Notes: generated from the sequence alone by a model not told the origin. A DNA stretch of 64,000 bases from Pampus argenteus (GCA_036937835.1 CM072870.1:5920001-5984000), one strand, 5' to 3'. Counted from the first letter of the stretch, positions 45,601 through 58,176 are shown. Program-made: numbers and translations.

Positions 45601-46355
45601 GTACACATATGATCCTGCGTAAGTTAATGAATAAATAGAAAACGGAGAAGAGGAAGAAAAGAAAACAGGTCACGAGCAGCTATCCTGAAGTGTGATGGGG
45701 GAGATTACGAGTAACTAGAGAGGTCAGCTCAGTAAAAGAGCAGAGCAGAATCAAGCTCAAACTCGGGCTAAAGACGGGAGGGTCTCTCTCCTTACTCGAC
45801 CAGGCACACATGAAGATGAAGTCAAAGAGAAATTAATTGCGCCGTCGCAGGTGAGCCTGGGTGGACAGAAGAACACAGGACGACTCCTGCGACGGAGAGG
45901 ACGCGCTGAAGCAGAGAGAGTAACATGATATGAACATAACCAAGAGTCTCAGTGTTCACAGGCTTATGTCACCTAATGCTACACAGCAGGAATCGTGCTC
46001 TTACATGATAAACATTCAGGAAAATATTAAGTTGTAATATTTAAATGTAAATGTTTTTTTTTTTACACAGTGCTACATTTCTACTTTATAACACACAATA
46101 TTTCGTAGCACATCATGGTATTCTATCAACATGATACGAGGCAGGTATTCATTGTGTGACGGCTGTTGTCTTTAAACAGACAGGCGGTGTTATCCCGCCT
46201 GAGAGAAACCAGCCGTCCACCGAGGTTTTCGAGGGAGGCCGTCGACGGTAGAATCTCCAGACGAGCTGCTCCCCGGGGGGGGACTCACATGACTGACAGA
46301 TAAAGGCACAAGCGCAGTAAAAACGTGTGGTCAAAGATGTGAGGCCGGTCATGAA
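45601..46355. other. Intergenic with GC inverted repeat
   Basis: Holds a perfect 10-bp inverted repeat, CCGTCGCAGG at 45842-45851 and CCTGCGACGG at 45886-45895, with a 34-base loop. The left arm runs into GTGAGC, a donor-like sequence. No credible exon. Rest is unremarkable, with T runs near 46052. Confidence 0.45.
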
Positions 46356-46359
46356 ATGC

Positions 46360-46790
46360 TGATTTGGATCTGTGTGAGCCTTGTGGGGCCGTGCCGGGGC
46401 GCGGAGGGGGCGGGAGTTTGTGAATGATGAAGGGGGTGGAGACGCCTCTGAGTGGCAGCCAACGTGTGCCGCAGTGTGAGGCTCTGAACCCAGACTCTGT
46501 TCTGTTTAATCATGTCGGTTTGGCTGGTAATGAAATTTGATTATGCCTCTAAAAGCAGCAACACTGAGCAAGGGAGGAGGTGTTGGGGGGGGGTATTAAT
46601 ATCTTGCAAGATTATGCATGAAACCCCGGTGTGTAATTTTCCCTCTCTCCTTGTCCACCACCAAATTGTTGGTAGTTCATCATTAGCATGGAACTTTTGC
46701 ATTTCCATTCGTCTTTCTGTGCGGGCTGCGGCGTGATTAATGCCGGCCTTGATTCATTAGTTTATCATCAGTGTGGTTTTAACTGATCAC
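46360..46790. promoter_or_regulatory. Strong candidate enhancer block
   Basis: CpG-containing 5' part (46380-46420) followed by homeodomain-rich sequence: GGTAATGAAATTTGATTATG near 46526-46545, ATTATGCATG at 46611-46620, ATTAGCATGG near 46682-46691, TTTTGCATTTCC near 46695-46706, and GTGATTAATGCC near 46733-46744. Frames have no domain. Inferred neural regulatory element. Confidence 0.43.
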
Positions 46791-49495
46791 TACAGATCCA
46801 TCATGCACTCCACAGGGCCCTGCAGTGTAGATAAACACTCAGCATGCTCAGAAAGGCTATCTACAGATCTGTTTTGGTTGGCTCTTTTAGGGGGGCGGGT
46901 GCACATAACTCACAACGCCAGCAGCCCCCAGCCCACCACACTGAAAGAGCAGCCATTGTACATCGGTGCCTGAGCACACCCAGCTATTAAAGTGTCTTCA
47001 CATTCATTTGTAAAAAAAGGAGTAACTCCCCAACACCACCCATCTACCAAAAAAAAAAATAAAATACTGGGATACAAGAAGAGGACATATAATTAAGTAC
47101 TCATGATCCGGTGAAGGAAAGTTTCTCCTCAGGGCTTCTTAATAATAATCATTGTCACTGAGTTAAACAGTTGAAGAAAGGGAAACAGCGGCTTAGAAAG
47201 TCTACTGCTGACTAATGAAGAACTACAGGCCTTAAAACTCAACTCTGTGAAAAAATACTGACTCCAAAGAAACTTTGAAAAAGAAGCCAAGTATGTGAAT
47301 GATGGTGGACTGGAAGCGCTAACAGTATAGTTACTGTTTTAATGTCAAAGTTAAAATCTATAAGTAACTGTATTTTGTCACCTTGGCTTTTTGTAAGAAA
47401 TACAGGAAATTAGGCAAAAATTTTAATCAGCTGTTGTAGCTTCTAAATGTACCACTGTGTTCACCGGCATGTCGCTAACTCAATGTACAGTGGCCTTAGC
47501 AGAGCTTCCTGCGTGCTGCTGCAAAAAATGAGCTTGGCGAGAGTGAACAAAAACAGCAAAATTCCAGGATGTAAACGCAATTAAAAAAAGGGAAAAAGAT
47601 CAACTGATCAACTCGAAGATGCTAAAACAATTTCATGGTGTCGCTCTACACTATGAGTGACAAAATGAGCACATTACTTTCACTTTTGATACTTAATTGT
47701 TTACAATTTGATGACAATAGCCTGCTCTGGCTTCAGTCCATAGTCAACTACAACGGATATAACCTGATAAAACCATCAATATTTCTAATCATGAAGAGTG
47801 TCTCCGACCATTTTAATTACACTATTTTTGAAGGGGCTCATTTTGACTTCATATTGACCAGCTGTAACGGTTGCCACTATCAGCAAATAGCACGAGGTGG
47901 CTCAGTAAGACCTGTTCCACGCTACCGATTACTGATTCGGTCATTTCATGGGAAGATATGACATTGTCTATAATTATTCTTTTGAATGAGCATTGTTTTC
48001 AAATTGCAATAACTGATATAATTGATAACAAATGCTCTCAGCTCAGCCCACTAATCTGATCTCCACTTCTTGGAAGACTGTGTGCCCTTGAACACAGGGA
48101 GCAGGAGATTTAAACTGCCACCTCTCTATGGCTGTATCAAAGAATATGCAATATGCTATTCTTTTTCACTACAAACACACCTGAACTAAAATAGAGCAAC
48201 AGAACCTCCACGTTGAAATTGAACTGGATGTACTGAGCTATGCTGGCTGTAAAAAAATAAAAGACATTAATTCTTTATGCCAAATGCAAGCTTTGTAACA
48301 AGGCTAAAGCAACCCTCATTGTTTTTATGAACACAGCATCAGTACTCCAAAGACAGATTTAAAAGCTGAATCTTGGGAGAACACATATTATTCAGAATTA
48401 AAGAGAGTCGACAAGACATGACAAGATGCAAATTTGCCCACATTGGCTCATTTTGACACATCAGAGTCAGTTTAAAGCGAAGTGAGCAAGCAAGCACAGA
48501 CACAGATAGTAAGAAGCTGCTAGCTATCTTACAGTTAAAGCCTGTAGCTAACAGTCAGCACATTGGTTGTTTGGGGCGAATCCACACAGATGGCACAAAC
48601 AGTCTGTCTGAACATATTGAAAATACTATCCGTTTGCAGCAATGATAAACACCGTTTCAAATTAGCAAACCTTTGTCCATTCATTAAATCCATATCGATA
48701 AACTATAACCTGTTAACAAAAAAAAACATTTCCCACTTAAAGAAGCAGTGAGTACAGCTCCAGTTGAATGAGTCCTTAAACCCCCAAATGAATGAGCATT
48801 TTTGCACTTCCACTTCAATTATCTTGACGTTAATGGGTTTTGTTCTACAACATAACATTTTATCAGTATCTTGCTGAACAAAACATGTAAGTGTCACGAA
48901 CCTTTGTTTGCCACAGAGCTTATTTTCTGCAACAATTCAAAATCCAATGTAAAAAAAATAGCAATAAAAAGTAATTAAACAGAATCTCAATGTGAATTAC
49001 AGAAAAACTGGATAATACAAATAAGTAAAGCAGGCTGTAACATGGGCATGACAACAGCTGCATTTTAGATCACACGCAGTATAGTTACAATTACAACCAT
49101 TTCAGGGATTGCACTGAATGTTAAACTTGAACTATAAAAGAACCCGTGTCTTTCAGAAAGGTTCACAATCACTCTGGAGGAGAAAAGAGGAACCTTCAAA
49201 ATGCAATAAATGTGTTAAAAAGAAATTCATTTGTAGATGGAGTTTATGAATTGCATGAAATTAAATAACTTTCCTTCCAGATGAAGAATTGAGGGGTAAA
49301 TATGAGAACTCATAACTTCAGACCTCACCTCAGAAGTCAATGGTGGTCATCTGCTTTCACTGCACATCTTTTATCTCAACTGTGTGTGTATGAATAAAGG
49401 GTTTAACTGATTTTAAAAGCCAAATTTTCTGATGAATATATACACAGAATAAACAGAATGGTGTGCCCTCACCTTATTTATAGTGGACTGCTGAA
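46791..49495. other. Intergenic, nothing recognised
   Basis: AT-rich. A 108-codon frame at 47635-47961 has no recognisable domain, repeat or signal peptide, and an overlapping frame is open too. I take both as chance. No RNA or repeat family seen. Confidence 0.45.
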
Positions 49496-49499
49496 AAGA

Positions 49500-49950
49500 T
49501 GCAGCCTCTTGGAGAGGTTACACGTGGGGATGTGAAGGTGAACAACAGGAGATATTCAATGTTCCTACAATAGCCTTCTCTTTTTCTAATGAAATGTTGG
49601 AGGGAGAATATCGCTGTGTCTCTGCGGAGGGGAAGTGGCTAGTCAGGTGAGAACGTTCCACATGAAAACACAAGCACCAGGGAGAGCTTAATGGGAAATT
49701 CAAATATTGCCAATCGTTGCACAGTCGTGACAATGTCACCGCGGCGCCGTATTAACTGAGAACTGCTGATAACCGGGTCTAAGTCCAGCGCAAATCCGTC
49801 CGCGTTCATTTACCGTGGCCTAGCAACCCATATCAGCCCAGGCCGGAGCAGACACGGACTTAGAGCATCAGAAACTTAATAAGCACTTGGTCCCACTTAA
49901 CACTAAGTGCTGCAAGATATGCGTTTAATATCTGCTAGTCCAGGTAGTCT
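49500..49950. promoter_or_regulatory. Candidate noncoding regulatory block
   Basis: Complex block with CGCGGCGCCGTATTAAC near 49739-49755, GGTAACCG-type CpG words, a TCTAATGAAATG word near 49585 and CTTAATAAGCACTTGG near 49875-49890. Several CpGs in 49735-49860. Inferred from texture. Confidence 0.35.
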
Positions 49951-51475
49951 GCAGTTTAAGCTATAAAAATGTCATTTCACTTGTGTAATCCTGTCTATTA
50001 GTCTGAGGTTTTAGAGGTCTAGTTGTTAGGGGAACACTGTCACATACTGTATAGCGAGCAGTGAGCAACTGTACTGTACAGATGTTCAGCATGCAAGGAG
50101 ATGCAATTACAATCATTTTTAGTCGGTGGCTGTCACTACAAATGCAGAGATGTTTTTCTACACATGATGTCCTACATATGTATGAACTTAAAGCTGGAAA
50201 TATATTGTTCAACATCATTTTTTTAAATTGATATTTTGCATAAATTGTATTATATTATATATGGAATTACATATTTTTGAAGGAAAGGTATTGGCTGAAC
50301 ATTAACTGTAGCATACGTGTTTTAGGGAGTGTATGAAAATTAAGAGTCAGCGAGCGTCAGAAAAGGGTAAAGGTTGTATATTTTTTTAATTTGCCAGATT
50401 CATTATTCTGATCTTGTGAGATTTATTGTATGAAAAATTAAGAAAGTTGAATTTTTTGTATTCATTTATTCATTTATTTTTAAGATGACCTTCATGTGGA
50501 TCATGGGTAACAAAGAAGGCTTTTGCATGTTTTGCATTGCTTATTAAAATTTATTTGCAGCATATAGTTGTGTTTTTCCGATTTAATTGTGCATCATTTG
50601 ACTCGCCTGAGTAAATGAAATGGCTCCCTTTAAGTAACTAACACCCCAGGTGAGGCATTATATGGTTTAGTTATGATGGATTGTCAAGACACCTGAGCTC
50701 CTACATTTACAGCTAACATCAACTTATCTAATTCAATTTATGCTTGCACCTGTGCCTATTCCACTAATTCTGTGACAGACATAATCACTGTTATAGTACA
50801 GTTGTAGTAATATTTAGAAGCTCATGGTTAAAACAGAGTCACTGGAAGATATTTGGAAAAGAGAACACAGCATTTGGTTGAGTTTTACGTTTAAGTGTTA
50901 CAATTGCTAATTCTATCTCTAATGCGCAATTTGATGCCTATGTAAAAATGAATGCTACATTAACATATTTAAGGTAATGTTAACATTTTTATATAATTTA
51001 GATGTCTATCTGTTATTTTGAGATATTGGGGGAGGGGGCTGCAAAGAAAAAAAAAATAATAATCAACAATAATTTTCATACAGCCCCTTAGTTTATTAAG
51101 CGATGAGTCTAATCCACATCTTCTATATAAGTGGTTCATATACATATCTTTACTATTAATGTCTTTCTATCTGCCAGCTGAAAAATAAATAAACTTGCAT
51201 TCTTTTAAACAAAACACTTGCTTCCCTTCAGTTGAAAAAAGGGGGTAGAGGTTTGAAATTCTCTTTCTTTCAGCCAAGACATACACAAACAGTGACGCTC
51301 GCTTGCTGCCTCTCTCCCCTTCTCCAGCACGCCTCTAATGCGTCCTAATCCTGGCTGAAGACAGACGCCGGTTGTGTGTGTAAGAAATATCTCTTTGCTT
51401 TTTCTGCCTCAGTTCATTATTTTTCTTTCTTGTCACTTAGTGTGATAGGTTGGACAGAGGCGCACAGATGAGCAC
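49951..51475. other. AT-rich intergenic, nothing recognised
   Basis: AT-rich sequence with A/T runs and a short G-rich word near 51028. No gene supported. Confidence 0.5.
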
Positions 51476-51479
51476 TGAA

Positions 51480-51950
51480 GACACAGTCACAAGGCCTTAA
51501 TCTAGTCTTTAATGCGTGACTTCAGAGATGTCATTTATCTTGTGACTGCAGCAGGCGTCCACAAAACTTTATCTCTAATAATATATTGATGGATTAAAGG
51601 GGTCAGGCAGGAGACCAGGCAAGAAAAATTGCTTATTGACATCAAAATACAGTGCCCCAAAACCTGATAAACATAGGGACAGGAGAGTGGAAGTCAGAGA
51701 GAGAAGGAAAAGAGAGAGATGAGGGAGGGGGAATTGAGTTGGGGTATTGTGAATGTTTGCACCCGGTAATTTCCTTCCTTCACAAGAGCCTCTGGTGGTC
51801 TGAGCCCTCGGCTTGATAAAAACCCCAGCCTCTCCTGCTCTCGAGCTAGGCACTGTGCAGTTGCCGAAAGGAAAAGGCTGGTGACTGCTAGGTCATTTCC
51901 ACGTTTATCTTGACATAAACTCCCCCACCACCACCGCTACCTCAACACCC
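51480..51950. promoter_or_regulatory. Candidate noncoding regulatory block
   Basis: Complex block with ATTGATGGATTAAAGG near 51586-51601 (homeodomain/OTX-like GGATTA), CACAAAAC near 51560 and a GA-rich internal part (51690-51735). A 92-codon minus-strand frame lacks a domain. Confidence 0.33.
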
Positions 51951-51955
51951 CCTCC

Positions 51956-51983
51956 CACACACACACACACACACACACACACA
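51956..51983. repeat. (CA)n microsatellite
   Basis: Fourteen CA units after a C-rich stretch. Confidence 0.95.
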
Positions 51984-52308
51984 TCACTGCACCTTATTAA
52001 TCACACTTAAGTGCCGTGTGAGACTGGAGCACTCGTGCGAAGGCTACTGAAAGCAGAAACCCGAATGTGTGGCATTATCAGGAAAAAGCACTGCTGTACA
52101 AACTTGGGAGACCACTGGTAGTCTCCTCCATTTTGCCATTCCCTCACAGCTTAGACAGGCGTGTATAGTGTTTTTATCTGAGCAAATAAGACTTTTTAGT
52201 CAGCTTGGTTTTAGGTTGGTCTTTAAATACCTTTACAGGGTGAATTTGTAGTCGGAGTATGAACTTATTTATCCAAATATGCTGATGACAGATTAATTAT
52301 TCTGAATT

Positions 52309-52327
52309 AAAAAAAAAAAAAAAAAAA
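52309..52327. repeat. A19 homopolymer
   Basis: Nineteen A. Confidence 0.95.
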
Positions 52328-52329
52328 GC

Positions 52330-52900
52330 ACTGAGCGTTTATTTTCTTTAAAGGCTGCTGACAAAGAAACTTTTGCTTGGCGTTACCGCAGTTGACAGAC
52401 ATTTGTGTAACCACACTTTTATTGGCTTGTTATATATCGGCCTATGAGCCAGTCACAGACACGTTTGAGATATGAATTCTGTGTGCAAATCAAATTACCT
52501 ACAGTTGTGTAAAGTATACACGCAATAAGAGACTTTCCGTTTTCACTGACAGTTCACATAAAGTCACACAACCTCCATTTAACACACGTAGTAATAGTCT
52601 GCTCCTGTGCTGTATGTATAACAAACACGCCTGGCCCCAGAATAGCTCTCTATCAAATTGTGCTCTTTTTATAGTCGTAGGAGCAGTAAATTAGTATGAA
52701 GCGCAACTACATAGGTGAATCCCTATCAGAGAGAAGGGGGGGAAAAAAGCGACCACCTTGAGGTGACCATGCTAAGTGGACTTTCAATTCCAATTTCAAA
52801 GATGCCACTCCTGGAAAAGTCTTTAATTACTGAGATCCCCCCTCCTTGTGATGGATTGTGATAAACCGTTAGGCTTACTTATGAAATCTACCAACTGAAA
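52330..52900. promoter_or_regulatory. Candidate noncoding regulatory block
   Basis: Complex block with GACAAAGAAACTTTTGC near 52361-52377 (SOX word ACAAAG and inverse-like CTTTTG), CTTTAATTACTGAG near 52821-52834, and CCACCTTGAGGTGACC near 52753-52768, where CACCTTGAGGTG is a near palindrome containing T-box-like half sites. Confidence 0.38.
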
Positions 52901-53195
52901 GCATGTTTTTTTTTTTTTCTCCCACCCCCCTCACTCCGCTTCATCTTTTGCAGTCTGCGTGAAAACCATGTTTGGAGTCGGTGGCAAGTCGCTCCAATCC
53001 CAAATAGAGTCAATTCTAACCCTTCACACACTCTTCCAGTCCAAGAAAATTAATACACTTTACTATTACAAGATAAAGCTATAGGGACATATTACACCAG
53101 GCATATCTGCAAGCCTGTAATACTACAGAGTCAGCATTCAATAAAAGACATTTGCAACCAGGCATTTCTCACAACAACACTTGCGAAAGATTTAA
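52901..53195. other. Spacer with T run, nothing recognised
   Basis: T12 run at 52907-52918 then unremarkable sequence. Confidence 0.5.
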
Positions 53196-53199
53196 AAGC

Positions 53200-53630
53200 T
53201 TCTAAATTAGGTGCAGCTCACGCGCGAAAGGTGCCTGGTAAGCAGGGCTATGCTTACTTAAAATGACAGAGTTGTTTATGAAGGGGGTGCCTCCCTCGCT
53301 TCAAGGTGGCATACGAGAGGAACAGTTTATGATCCGCACACTGGGTTATTTAGCCTCAAACAGTGTGCATAATGTTAGGTGACAATCAGTGCACATAACT
53401 CACGTCAGGCTTTAAGTGATCTCCCACTTCAAGAACATCACCTCTTGAATACTGATTGCCCTCTTATCGTGTCGTCTATCTGATGCAACCTCTTTGCTTT
53501 GCTGATCCCGAGGTTCAAACTGACAGCATTCTAATTTGCTGCGGCATCAGAAAGTTGCAAAACTGTTGTGGCGCAGGTGTTAAACAATCCTTTTGAGGGA
53601 AGAACAGAAATGTATTTGCAATAACCTTCT
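53200..53630. promoter_or_regulatory. Candidate noncoding regulatory block
   Basis: Complex sequence with no simple repeat, containing CTTTGCTTTGCTG near 53492-53504, GGTGACAATCAG near 53379-53390 and CAGGTGTTAAACAATCC near 53575-53591. Probably continuous with the next block across a T run at 53651-53666. Inferred. Confidence 0.35.
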
Positions 53631-53666
53631 TTTACACTGTTGCAGTAGTTGTTTTTTTTTTTTTTT

Positions 53667-54010
53667 ATGGCCAGGACGACTGCCCTTGGAGCCATTAAAA
53701 ATTTAATCCAGCCGGCGTGAGCACATATAACATATCACCCATTATAACGGCAAGTGTCTGAGCCAGACGGGAAAGCTGGCAAAAAGTGAAAAGAAAACAG
53801 AGAGGATGAGGTCATTTTTCATCCTGTAACAAATCCCAAAGCATCTCGGGCTTTATCGCTCGTCCTCGCGAGCAGATACTTTTAAGAGAATGCCAGCGTT
53901 TGTGCTGGAGAACAGAAATGACTTTGCTAAATTTCCTAATGAGCTAACAGATCATCAGTCACTCTTGTATTTATTGAGAGATGGCAATAAAGTGTGATAT
54001 GAGTTTGGAT
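53667..54010. promoter_or_regulatory. Strong candidate enhancer block
   Basis: Complex 340-base block with CCATTAAAAATTTAATCC near 53692-53709 (TAATCC at 53704-53709), GTGTCTGAGCCAG, CTCGCGAG at 53865-53872 (core of the BANP-type TCTCGCGAGA word) and TTTCCTAATGAGC near 53931-53943. No coding. Texture strongly like a conserved noncoding element. Confidence 0.42.
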
Positions 54011-54079
54011 TGCACTGTCTGTTGGTGTCACCTGAAGGACGGACAATGCTCATCAGTTAATCCCCCTCTGGACAAAAAG

Positions 54080-54081
<2 letters not shown>

Positions 54082-54111
<30 letters not shown>
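54082..54111. repeat. G30 homopolymer
   Basis: Thirty consecutive G, exceptional in length for vertebrate DNA. Able to form G-quadruplexes in many registers. The glycine/proline frames across it are artefacts. Length may be unreliable in the assembly. Confidence 0.9.
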
Positions 54112-54113
<2 letters not shown>

Positions 54114-54825
54114 GTAAAGCAGGTTTACAAGCATGTTTGTTGCAAGCTAAAATCGCCTGTATTAAACCTGGTAAATCTGTCTCCTGCTGCGACAATAGCA
54201 ATAAAACAGTATAGGATACCATAGAGCTCCAAGGTTGCACAACACTAACTCCAAATACACAGTATTCAAAAGTAACAATAACATTCAAACAGCTGCTGTT
54301 CGCAAAGTGGCAAAGTCATTGTAAGATGATTACATTGGACCAAGAATTCACACTCTGCATCTTTATCGTAATCATTACTCACTCCTGCATGTGCATCACT
54401 CCCAAAACCACACTATGAACTGCCCAAACATGAGCAAGATGATTCAGACATTACACCTCAATGCGCTGTATTGAAATGACCTACTGCATCAACAAAAAAA
54501 GAACAGGATAATACATCTCAAATTCCACTAGGGAGTAATAAAAACACCAATTTCCATGATGAATAAAGCGTTTCTCTTTTTGTTGGTAGTCCCAAACAGC
54601 GGGAAGCATGGCCAAAAGGGTTGCCACAGTGTAATCTACCTTTGGGCGTTGGTACATTAATTCCATTTTCATATTCAGTGCCCCCTCGTCCCGCCACCCC
54701 CCCCTCACGCTCAGCCCTCTGCTCCCTCAGAGCGGCAGGCACAGAGGAGGCTCGGGTGACACCGAGGCCTGGGAATACCCCAGAGTCTGCACGCCAGTGC
54801 TACATAATTCTGGCCTGCCTCATTA
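54112..54825. other. Intergenic, nothing recognised
   Basis: Unremarkable sequence, with a GC-richer part at 54660-54800 covered by three frames on both strands that carry no domain. Confidence 0.45.
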
Positions 54826-54829
54826 TTTA

Positions 54830-55350
54830 GCATGTCACCACTATTTTACATGTTAAAGCCCCAGCATCGCCATCTAATTTATTATAAGAATATAGAATGG
54901 GCTCGGCTGGAATGGGGTCACTTGCTTTCACGCGGCACAGGAAATAAATTCATACAAAGTCAGTCAAGTCAAGGTGAAAACCTATGTCAGCAATGATGCA
55001 TTTCTGTCATTCTTTTGGAACAAGAGTATCTGAAAGCAGCCCCGTCGACCCCGCCTCAGTTTCCCCTCAGTTCACTGAGAGTGTTTAACTACTTTAATCT
55101 TTACTTTCATGCAGGGGGAACTCAGGTTGTTCGTTGGAGAAAAAAAAAATAAAAAGAAAAAAGAGGCAGAGCAGAGTCCTGCCAAGAGTTGAATTGGCTT
55201 TGATGAGATTCAGCTGTAATTATTTCTCAGCAATAACAATAAGGACAACAACAACAGAAGACTTAATCCGCCAGTGAGAGGGCCTGATTCTGCTTCCTGG
55301 TGACAGTGATTAGGCCTAATCTAGGGGTTTTGGTGTGTTCATTGGAGAAA
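54830..55350. promoter_or_regulatory. Candidate noncoding regulatory block
   Basis: Complex block split by an A-rich run at 55140-55162. Words include CCATCTAATTTATTATAAG near 54870-54888, GCTGTAATTATTTC near 55212-55225 and TGATTAGGCCTAATCTAGG near 55307-55325, the last a palindrome-like GATTAGGCCTAATC. Inferred. Confidence 0.4.
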
Positions 55351-56050
55351 TGCAATTTTTAATGGCAGCGTGTTTTGTTTTCTGACAGTTTTTATTTTTG
55401 CACTAAATATATACAGTTGCAGCACACTGTGAAGTGCACTCTATACATCTTTAGTGGTATTAATATTCTGCAAAAAAAAAAAAGGGGGAGATCGTTTTCA
55501 CTACTGAATGACTGAATCTGTTAATCGATTGAAATCTCATTTTGTTTGACCAAAACCCAGAGACCATAGTGACATTTTCAAATGTGATGTCCGGTTGCCT
55601 TTCAACTTGTTTTTGAGTGAGATAATATCCTAAAAATAGATTCACAACCCAAACTCCACTAGACAAGTCATTTTAATTCAGAGCTTGACTGACCATTTTT
55701 ATTTTGGAAACAGCCGTTTTTAAACATTACAAGAGAAGTAAAGCACCTACAGGAGTTGGTGTGGTGATAATTTTTCTTTCACTATGCCACAGCACCAGCC
55801 CTCAATCACCCCCGCCCCCCCCCACCCCAAAAAAACCCAACTGAGAACCAAAGAGGATGGAGTGGAAGTGGGAGAAGGGGAGAAGGAGAAAGGCCAGATG
55901 TCAGGGCGCTCCAGGAAGAGGATTGCTAAGCGGTGTGAACATTTTTCAAAAATGATGTTTTGTGCCTCAAACATCTTGCTTACAGCAGCAGGGTCTGATC
56001 CAAGCATTATGTGCGAATACATCAGTAGCCCTGGACCCCCCTCTCCACAG
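55351..56050. other. Intergenic, nothing recognised
   Basis: AT-rich then GC-richer with a C/A-rich run near 55808-55838. Opposed frames of 103 and 113 codons end in the adjacent CA repeat and are not credible genes. Confidence 0.45.
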
Positions 56051-56053
56051 GCG

Positions 56054-56087
<34 letters not shown>
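56051..56087. repeat. (CA)n microsatellite
   Basis: About eighteen CA units with one CGCACGCA start. Confidence 0.95.
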
Positions 56088-56088
<1 letters not shown>

Positions 56089-56133
56089 TTCCTAGTAACT
56101 GAAGCTCACTCCCCTCCTCCCACCCCCGCCTCC

Positions 56134-56238
56134 CTTCTTCTTCTTCTTCTACAGAAGTAAATTATCAAAACTGTGTTTGAAAGTGAATGAAGGGTGACTC
56201 GCTCTCTCTCTCCCTTTCTCTCGCTCTCTCTCCCCTTC
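56134..56238. repeat. Pyrimidine-rich simple repeats
   Basis: CTT repeat near 56134-56150 and a CT-rich tract at about 56200-56238, separated by unique sequence. Confidence 0.75.
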
Positions 56239-56269
56239 CCGCTTTGACATCTCAGTTTTTTTTTTTTCC

Positions 56270-56450
56270 CTTACTTGCCACCGTTTCTGGGCTAGGTGAT
56301 AACTGCCGGTAATAGGATTAACATTGATTTCTTTTTGCAAGAACAGAGATGTGCCAGTTCCAGCTATTTATTGAACTGCCAGCTTTGAACTATGAAAACT
56401 GACTGCAGGAAAAGACCTAATGCAGCATTTTAAAGAAAAGAAAAGCCTCT
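56270..56450. promoter_or_regulatory. Candidate small regulatory block
   Basis: Complex sequence with GGTAATAGGATTAACATTG near 56309-56327 (GGATTA) and a pair TGCCAGTTCCAGC / CTGCCAGCTTTG near 56351-56388. Inferred from texture. Confidence 0.33.
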
Positions 56451-58150
56451 GTGCAATTCTTTCTCTTCTCGTTTTTTTGTTATTTCTTCCTCCTCTGTCT
56501 TCTTCTTCTTCTTTTTGTTGTTGCAGGATAAAAGAGAAAATCGGGTACCTCTGTTCTAAGCTCTGGTAATGACTTTATTTATTTTACTTTGTTGTTGTTG
56601 GCTCTTCTTAAACCCCACCAGTCAATATATTTATGATTGGATCTATAATTTGTAAGTGTGTTTGACTTCTTTTTCACCTTGAAATAAAGATCCATACATG
56701 CATTTGCTTTGTCGAGGTACTGTAACGTTAGTCCAAAGCATTTCTGTTAAGCTTTGCTCTGATATATTAAAAACAAAGACACATTTTAAAAACATAAAAC
56801 CCTGATTTTCAATTATTATCAATAACAGGCCATATCCTTCAAATACGTTGATCGGATTGACCTGAGATATTTCCGTTTATTAACAACAACAGGTCGTTAC
56901 TTGAATACAGGACATTGTTCATTACAGTAATTCATATGTACAAAATAGCAAATATTAGTTTTAATTTGAGGCGGTATAGTGTACATCAAGATAAATCACC
57001 TTTCATCCAATGAAACTGTACTAATTGAGTCTGATTCTCTTAATAAGGTCTGAATGGGTTCATTGATTAGCGTGCTGTGTATATTGATGAGACCACTTGA
57101 GCAGCAGCTAACAGCTAAAGCCAGTGACTGCTCTCTAATTAGTGCCACCAGTGTCATTATACTGTATGTAGTCATTATGTTATAACCCAAATGTGTAGCT
57201 ATTAACAAATTAAGTGCATGCTTTATTAGTTCATTAAGTTAATGCTTATGTCAATTTTAAGGACAAAAGTGACCTCACAATGATTAAGCCTATTACCAAT
57301 TAATCTGCCACAATTATGTTTCTGATTAATAGATTAGCTGTTTTTTTTCCCATAGAATGTCAGAAAACAGTAATAAATGCATATTACAATTTCCCACAAT
57401 CCAGTGGGTCATATTCAACTGTTCTAACTGTTTGTTTAATCCAGCCAACAGTCAAACATGCAAAGATATTCATTTACAGTGATGTAAAACTGAGAACTCT
57501 CACTCTGTCATTTTTGCTTCGAAAATAAAAATAAAAAAATCAAAAGATTGACTATCAAAGTAATATTCTGTCAGTCAACTAATTAAGCGACTAATCTCTA
57601 CAGAACAGAGAAAGGTTAGGCAAAATCATAATGCAGCATAAACTCCTAATCGCATTCAAAAACATGTTCGTTTTTTTTATTAACAGCTAACTTCCAAATA
57701 TTTACTTCCACCACTCAGATTGAAATGATTAGACTCAGATAATTGATTGTATTTTATGTGATATCACTGCAAAACACCAGCATCAGTTAATCACGACAAA
57801 TTCGCAATAACACAAACTGTATTAATAGACAATTTAAAAAAAAAAAACGAAAGAAAGAAAAGGTCTTCTATTAAAATAAGCCTCTTTGCATATGTGGACT
57901 TGAGGAAAGCATATGCTGATGGAGGGCACAAGAAAGAGATTGAGAGAGGTGTTGTGTTGTGTTGTGTTATGTTGTGCTGCGCTGCGTTGTGCATGACAGC
58001 AGCACCCCCATACACGTCTCTTACTATCAGCTCAGCTGAAACAAGAAACAACTACCACTGTCACTACAAATGCACCCCCCATCCAAACCAGACGCCTGTC
58101 AGCCAGCTAATGTCCCCTGACAAAACACGCTGTGAATTAGAATAGCCACG
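56451..58150. other. AT-rich intergenic, nothing recognised
   Basis: AT-rich. A GTTGT/GCTGC degenerate pentamer tract lies at about 57948-57986. Frames up to 86 codons are chance. No gene or RNA. Confidence 0.5.
57948..57986. repeat. (GTTGT)n degenerate pentanucleotide
   Basis: Repeated GTTGT/GTTAT/GCTGC units in phase. Confidence 0.75.
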
Positions 58151-58153
58151 AAA

Positions 58154-58176
58154 GTGTGTGTGTGTGTGTGTGTGTG
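58154..58176. repeat. (TG)n microsatellite
   Basis: Eleven TG units followed by GA-rich sequence. Confidence 0.9.

Noticed and set aside
55747..56095. Opposed frames of 113 and 103 codons
   Set aside because: Both incorporate the CA/TG repeat as Cys-Val or His-Thr runs. Coding on both strands is implausible.
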